DNA of 18,522 nt, taken from the NCBI GenBank assembly GCA_902796465.1, contig CADBPK010000008.1, positions 1 to 18,522 on the forward strand. Direction: 5' to 3'. The translations under genes were made by a program, and so were the position numbers. The stretch comes from an uncultured Erysipelotrichaceae bacterium. Lineage in GTDB: Bacteria; Bacillota_I; Bacilli_A; Erysipelotrichales; Erysipelotrichaceae. The notes under the pieces were generated by a model that saw only the letters and a program-made list of their open reading frames with translations, was not told where the DNA came from and made no database searches. Positions 14,881 through 18,522 of the stretch are shown here, one piece after another. Numbering within the stretch: position 1 is the stretch's first letter; every line of letters begins with the position of its first letter.

Positions 14881-16242
14881 ATGGATATTAAAGAGATGGT
14901 TGCGGGATACCGGACAGATCTGCTGACAAAACTGGAAAAACTGGTTGCGGTCAACAGTGAGGAAGGGACACCGACGGAAACTGCCCCGTTCGGGGAAGGC
15001 CCGAAAAAAGCACTCACTACAGCTCTTGAAATAATGAAAGAAGACGGATTCAAGACAGTCAATCTGGATAATTATATCGGCTATGCGGAAATGGGTGCAG
15101 GTGAACAGGTAATCGGCGTGATCGGCCATCTGGATATCGTTCCGGCCAAGAAGGAAGACGGCTGGGATACCGACCCGTTTGTCATGACGGAAAAAGACGG
15201 GAAGCTGTTCGGCAGAGGCGTTTCGGATGACAAGGGCGCCGTCGTTGCCAGCATGATCGCCATGAAGGTCATCCGTGACCTTGGTGTGGATGTAAACAAA
15301 CGCGTCCGTCTGATCATGGGGACAAACGAAGAGACAGGCTCCAGATGTCTGAAGTACTATGTGGAAAAGGAAGGCTCCGTAGACCTCGGATTTACACCGG
15401 ACGGGGAATTCCCGGGCGTACATGGTGAAAAGGGCATGGTCGGCGCGCAGTACCAGTCCAAGAAGACCGGTATCCGGGATATTTACGGCGGAACCGCAAG
15501 AAATATCGTATGCCGTGACTGCACGATCGTGATCGACAATAATACATTCTCCAAGAAGAAACTGGAAGATTATTTCTATAACAATGAACTGACTTATGAC
15601 ATTGAGGATCTCGGTGATACCGTAAAGATCCATGTACAGGGTGTGGCAGCGCATGCAAGCACGCCGCAGCTCGGTGTGAACGCGATCTCCCATCTGATGA
15701 CAGCGCTGAAGAACGCCGGCTACCAGGATCCGTTCGTGGATTTCTACGTATCCCATTTCGGAACCGATACAGACGGCAAGGGAATCGGTGTGAAATGCTC
15801 CGATCATTACGGTGCCCTGACCCTGAACAACGGCGTGATCTCCATGCAGGACGGCGTCATTACAGGAAGTATCGATATCCGTTATCCGGTCACATACAAC
15901 AGCCGGGCGATCCTGAAGATGATGGCTGATCATATGGAAGATGACGGCGGTGTCATTACGATCCGCGGTACGGGCGAACCGCTGTTCTTCCCGGCAGATT
16001 CACCGCTTGTCGAGTCGCTGCTGGAAGCGTATCAGGAAGTGACAGGCGATATGGAGACCCAGCCGATGACTATGGGCGGCGGCACATATGCCAAGGGAAT
16101 CGAAAACACGATCGCCTTCGGATGTGCATTCCCGGGATATGATTATCATATCCATGACGCAAATGAATGGGTTACCGAGGAGATGCTGCTGAAACAGGCA
16201 GAGATCTACGTACATGCCATTCTGAAACTTCTCAAAGTATAG
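14881..16242 (+). CDS. pepV: M20-family dipeptidase, PepV-like
   Basis: 453 aa. A two-zinc cytoplasmic dipeptidase of the PepV/carnosinase-like group, hydrolysing varied dipeptides from imported peptides. Visible: His83 and Asp85 in GHLDIVP, bridging Asp116 in RGVSDDKGA, catalytic base Glu150 and ligand Glu151 in TNEETGS, Asp174 in TPDGEFP, and a C-terminal histidine (His423 or His425 in YHIHDANEW). An insertion-type lid domain spans roughly residues 190-380. Length matches PepV. It has its own promoter and a good ribosome binding site, and is closed by a strong terminator. The sister family PepD/DapE-like enzymes is less likely given DGEFP and the N-terminal context. Confidence 0.9.
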   Translation: MDIKEMVAGYRTDLLTKLEKLVAVNSEEGTPTETAPFGEGPKKALTTALEIMKEDGFKTVNLDNYIGYAEMGAGEQVIGVIGHLDIVPAKKEDGWDTDPFVMTEKDGKLFGRGVSDDKGAVVASMIAMKVIRDLGVDVNKRVRLIMGTNEETGSRCLKYYVEKEGSVDLGFTPDGEFPGVHGEKGMVGAQYQSKKTGIRDIYGGTARNIVCRDCTIVIDNNTFSKKKLEDYFYNNELTYDIEDLGDTVKIHVQGVAAHASTPQLGVNAISHLMTALKNAGYQDPFVDFYVSHFGTDTDGKGIGVKCSDHYGALTLNNGVISMQDGVITGSIDIRYPVTYNSRAILKMMADHMEDDGGVITIRGTGEPLFFPADSPLVESLLEAYQEVTGDMETQPMTMGGGTYAKGIENTIAFGCAFPGYDYHIHDANEWVTEEMLLKQAEIYVHAILKLLKV

Positions 16243-16268
16243 TGTTCCTGTGAGGAACACTTTTTCTT
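16241..16268 (+). terminator. Rho-independent terminator of the PepV-like gene
   Basis: AGTGTTCC (16241-16248), TGTGA loop, GGAACACT (16254-16261), then TTTTCTTT. Perfect 8-bp stem beginning inside the stop codon. Confidence 0.9.
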
Positions 16269-16298
16269 TGGAAAAGAGAATGAAGGCCGGCGTTTGAA

Positions 16299-16307
16299 TG
16301 CTATAAT
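16299..16307 (+). promoter_or_regulatory. Extended -10 promoter of the HAD gene, possibly giving a leaderless mRNA
   Basis: TGCTATAAT: TG at 16299-16300 and perfect TATAAT at 16302-16307. The ATG of the HAD gene is at 16315, only 7 nt downstream, so transcription should start at or next to the start codon. No -35 is evident. Confidence 0.6.
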
Positions 16308-16314
16308 AGGAACG

Positions 16315-17151
16315 ATGAAAAAAGCGGCGATTTTATACGATTTTGACAAAACTCTCTGCACAAAGGATATGCAGGAATACAGTCTGATCCCGAGACTGGG
16401 GTATACCGATCCCGGTGAATTCTGGAAAGAAGTGTCAGCGCTCACCAGGGAGAACAAGATGGATTCCATCAGTTCCTATCTGTATATGCTGCAGAGAAAA
16501 TTTACCGAGCATGGAAACCCGCTGAAGAAAGATGCTTTTGCGGATCTCGGAAAAGATATCGAGCTTTATCCGGGCGTCAGCACATGGTTTCAGCGGATCA
16601 ATGATTACGGAAAAAAAGCAGGACTGGAAGTGGAACACTACATCATTTCCAGCGGTATGGCAGAGATCATCGAAGGTGTGCCTGTCAGCCATGAATTCCG
16701 GAAGATCTACGCATGCCGGTATTATTATGATGAAGAGGGTATTGCCAGGTGGCCTGCCCAGGTCGTAAACTACACAACGAAAACACAGTATATATTCCGC
16801 ATCAACAAGCAGGTACTCGATGAGAATGATGATGCGGGGCTGAATGAGTATGTGGAGCACAAAGACCGTCCGGTGCCGTTTACCAGGATGATCTACATCG
16901 CGGACGGGATTACGGATATCCCGTGCATGAGGCTTGTGAAGGAATACGGCGGGAAGTCCATTGCCGTGTATAACCCGGCATCAGACAAAGCAAAAGGTAT
17001 TGCGGAAAAACTGATCCGTGACGGACGTGTCAATTACATGGCAAAAGCGGATTATTCCGAAGGCAGTGAAATGGAAAAGACGATGCATATGATCCTGGAT
17101 CACATGCAGAAAGATGCAGTGCTGGAAGAAATTGAGGGTAAGATTCGATGA
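16315..17151 (+). CDS. HAD-superfamily phosphatase (phosphoserine phosphatase-like)
   Basis: 278 aa. A Mg-dependent aspartyl-phosphate hydrolase of the haloacid dehalogenase superfamily. Motif I is YDFDKTL (nucleophile Asp9, acid/base Asp11), motif II is ISSG (about 111-114), and the acidic motif IV is IADGITD (Asp197, Asp201). A helical cap lies between motifs I and II. The substrate is unknown. The I-II spacing and SSG resemble phosphoserine phosphatase-like enzymes. ATG 16315 is chosen because motif I begins right after it. A TTG at 16294 is in frame but lies upstream of the -10 box, so it would not be on the transcript. No Shine-Dalgarno sequence precedes 16315. The stop overlaps the next gene as ATGA (17148-17151), so the two are co-transcribed. 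Confidence 0.82.
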   Translation: MKKAAILYDFDKTLCTKDMQEYSLIPRLGYTDPGEFWKEVSALTRENKMDSISSYLYMLQRKFTEHGNPLKKDAFADLGKDIELYPGVSTWFQRINDYGKKAGLEVEHYIISSGMAEIIEGVPVSHEFRKIYACRYYYDEEGIARWPAQVVNYTTKTQYIFRINKQVLDENDDAGLNEYVEHKDRPVPFTRMIYIADGITDIPCMRLVKEYGGKSIAVYNPASDKAKGIAEKLIRDGRVNYMAKADYSEGSEMEKTMHMILDHMQKDAVLEEIEGKIR

Positions 17152-17918
17152 CCATTAAGAAAGCAGATTTTAAATTTGATCTCAGGGATCCTATGATCAA
17201 GATCCTCACAGCCCTGTTTCTGTTCATAACAGTCGGAACAGGCTTCTCCGCATGCCGCTTCGGCAGGGGAGGAAAAACACGTGTGGAACTGGATGCAGTC
17301 TATACATTTGACGCGGCAGGCGAAGTCACGTCTCCCATGCAGAGTGAATTCACGGAAGGCGTTACCGGGAAGCTGGAAGAAAAGCTGACTGTGGACGGGA
17401 GATTCAAGGTTTTCAGGACTCATGAAGCAGGTGTCAACGCTTCCGCTGAGGAGAGGGCAAAAAAGGTCAATGAAGATAAACCGGATATCCTTCTCAGCAT
17501 CACGACCGGATACGATCCGGATTTCACCGCTTCCGGGACCCTGATCTATCCGGATATACCTTCTTCCGAACAGAATGAAGCAAGCCTGAAGATAGCCGGG
17601 TTTCTGCAGGAAAACATGAAGGCCGGTGACTGGAGCGCCGATGTGCGGTATCTGTACTACAAACCGTTTGAAAATGACCAGTACCAGATCATGCGTACGG
17701 AGACTTCGGATACGGAAGAATACGATTATGAGACATGGACGATACTGGAAAAAACCCGTGTACCGGCTGTGGTTGTCGAACAGATCCATCTCAGCAACGC
17801 GTCTGATTCCCAGCGGTGGTCCAACGAGGAAGGCTATGAAACGATAGCTGAACAGTATTACCAGGCAATCCTGGAATACTTCGGAATGAAAGATACAAGG
17901 AAGGATGTGCAGGAATAA
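17148..17918 (+). CDS. Exported amidase_3-like protein lacking zinc-binding histidines
   Basis: 256 aa. An N-terminal hydrophobic segment (about residues 17-35) is followed by Cys36 in GFSAC. This is a signal anchor or an imperfect lipobox (Phe at -3), so a surface location is likely. The rest resembles N-acetylmuramoyl-L-alanine amidase family 3: strand VELD, the helix with LEEKL, VFRTHEAGVNASAEERAKKVN (typical LTRD...SLEER pattern), and PAVVVEQIHLSN (typical PAVLVELGFLSN) with Glu211. But the first zinc His in GHGG is replaced (LDAVYTF, Tyr52), and the SIHAN His reads SITTG (Thr119). It is probably not a cell-wall hydrolase. It might bind peptidoglycan or act as a regulator. An alternative start is ATG 17193 (residue 16), which gives a cleaner signal peptide. 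It follows the HAD gene with an ATGA overlap. Confidence 0.65.
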   Translation: MTIKKADFKFDLRDPMIKILTALFLFITVGTGFSACRFGRGGKTRVELDAVYTFDAAGEVTSPMQSEFTEGVTGKLEEKLTVDGRFKVFRTHEAGVNASAEERAKKVNEDKPDILLSITTGYDPDFTASGTLIYPDIPSSEQNEASLKIAGFLQENMKAGDWSADVRYLYYKPFENDQYQIMRTETSDTEEYDYETWTILEKTRVPAVVVEQIHLSNASDSQRWSNEEGYETIAEQYYQAILEYFGMKDTRKDVQE

Positions 17919-17932
17919 CGCACATCTTTTTT
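17904..17932 (+). terminator. Rho-independent terminator after the amidase-like gene
   Basis: GATGTGC (17904-17910), 9-nt loop containing the stop codon, GCACATC (17920-17926), then six T. It ends 1 nt before the extended -10 of the next gene. Confidence 0.85.
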
Positions 17933-17933
17933 G

Positions 17934-17942
17934 TGTTATACT
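17934..17942 (+). promoter_or_regulatory. Extended -10 promoter of the lactonase gene, possibly leaderless
   Basis: TGTTATACT: TG at 17934-17935 and TATACT at 17937-17942. The ATG is at 17949, 6 nt downstream, with no ribosome binding site between. The upstream half overlaps the preceding terminator U-tract. Confidence 0.55.
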
Positions 17943-17948
17943 GAAATC

Positions 17949-18522
17949 ATGAAAAAGGAAATATATGCGGGTACATATACCGCGAAAAACAGTGAAGGAA
18001 TCTATGCGTTCTCTTTTGATGAGGGAAAGCTTTCCGATGTACGGCTGCACGCAAAGATCAGAAATCCGAAATACATCGCCGTCAGGGATGATCTGATCAT
18101 TACGGCAGGGGATTTTGAGAACGGCTCCGGTGTAGCCCTTGTGGATATGGAAGGGAATATCATTGACCGGATCGCGTATGAATCGCGTACATCCTGCTAT
18201 GTTACGGAAAAAGACGGCCGTATCTATACAGCGAATTATCATGAAGGAACATTTACCGTCCTGGAACTGCAGGACAGGCATCTGAAACTGGTTCAGACTG
18301 TCCGGATCCGCGACGGTGCCGGCTGTCATCAGGTGCTTCTGTGGAAAGACAGGATACTGGTGCCGTGTCTGTTCCTGGACCGTGTCATGATCTATGATCA
18401 GAATCTGAAGCGTCTCGGCAGCATTCATTTCAACCAGGGTGTCGGCCCGCGTCATGGAATCTTTTCCGAAGACGGGGAATACCTGTATCTGGTATCCGAG
18501 CTCAGCAATGAACTGTTCGTGA
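17949..18522 (+). CDS. 6-phosphogluconolactonase-like beta-propeller protein, 3' truncated by window edge
   Basis: The frame is open from ATG 17949 to the end of the window (191 codons visible of an expected ~330-350). It matches the YbhE/YkgB-type lactonase family, seven-bladed propellers that hydrolyse 6-phosphogluconolactone in the oxidative pentose-phosphate pathway, or act on related sugar lactones. Visible family landmarks are the N-terminal YAGTYTAKNSEGIYAFSFD, GAGCHQVLLWKDRILVPCLFLDRVMIYD (usual form PHPH...VPDLGxDRVxxYD) and GVGPRHGIFSEDGEYLYLVSEL. The usual HPH reads GCH here. No ribosome binding site precedes it; see the promoter entry. The substrate is inferred from family only. 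Confidence 0.83.
   Translation, partial: MKKEIYAGTYTAKNSEGIYAFSFDEGKLSDVRLHAKIRNPKYIAVRDDLIITAGDFENGSGVALVDMEGNIIDRIAYESRTSCYVTEKDGRIYTANYHEGTFTVLELQDRHLKLVQTVRIRDGAGCHQVLLWKDRILVPCLFLDRVMIYDQNLKRLGSIHFNQGVGPRHGIFSEDGEYLYLVSELSNELFV

Noticed and set aside
14821..15933. Long open frame of about 370 codons on the minus strand
   Set aside because: Antisense to pepV, whose zinc ligands are all in place. No ribosome binding site or motif.
17100..18455. Long open frame of about 450 codons on the minus strand
   Set aside because: It is antisense to genes with recognisable motifs on the plus strand (amidase-like, lactonase), has no family motif, and spans the terminator at 17904-17932.
1..18522. 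CRISPR array, tRNA, rRNA, insertion sequence or prophage genes
   Set aside because: No repeat-spacer pattern, conserved RNA-gene sequence, transposase or phage motif was found on either strand by reading.

Overview
This window looks like chromosomal DNA of a Gram-positive, low-to-mid GC Bacillota, probably from Erysipelotrichales or a neighbouring gut lineage. I infer this from gene order (comFA-comFC-secA-prfB), AAAGGAG-type ribosome binding sites, Firmicutes-style proteins such as PepV, and a compact layout with Rho-independent terminators. I see no rRNA, tRNA, CRISPR array, insertion sequence or phage gene. The genus assignment is a guess.

Layout. (1) 1-5959, plus strand: the end of comFA, comFC (competence/DNA uptake), secA with its own promoter, prfB with a programmed +1 frameshift, and an RluA-family pseudouridine synthase. 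(2) 5911-8124, minus strand: a two-gene operon, an NADH pyrophosphatase-type Nudix hydrolase followed by an intracellular GH13 alpha-amylase-family enzyme, ending in a terminator against the pseudouridine synthase. (3) 8049-8477: the only long gene-free stretch. It holds divergent promoters and a strong candidate for a structured non-coding RNA of about 290 nt with its own promoter and terminator. (4) 8478-9893: a GH1 enzyme with the 6-phosphate-binding signature. (5) 9976-12105, minus strand: a P1B-type (heavy-metal) ATPase relative that has lost essentially every catalytic motif but keeps an open frame. (6) 12272-16242, plus strand: aminopeptidase P, exonuclease III (ATGA overlap with pepP) and PepV-like dipeptidase. 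(7) 16315-18522, plus strand: a HAD phosphatase, an exported amidase_3-like protein that has lost its zinc histidines, and the start of a 6-phosphogluconolactonase-like beta-propeller gene, cut by the window end.

How the genes relate. Most are housekeeping: protein export, translation termination, RNA modification, peptide and dipeptide turnover, DNA base-excision repair. A carbohydrate element is present as well (GH13, GH1, lactonase), but no PTS or ABC transporter is next to it. The items most worth a second look are the structured RNA at 8162-8450, the catalytically dead P-type ATPase, the zinc-ligand-less amidase-like protein, the prfB frameshift site without its usual Shine-Dalgarno stimulator, and several genes whose -10 box lies only 6-9 nt before the start codon with no ribosome binding site, suggesting leaderless mRNAs.
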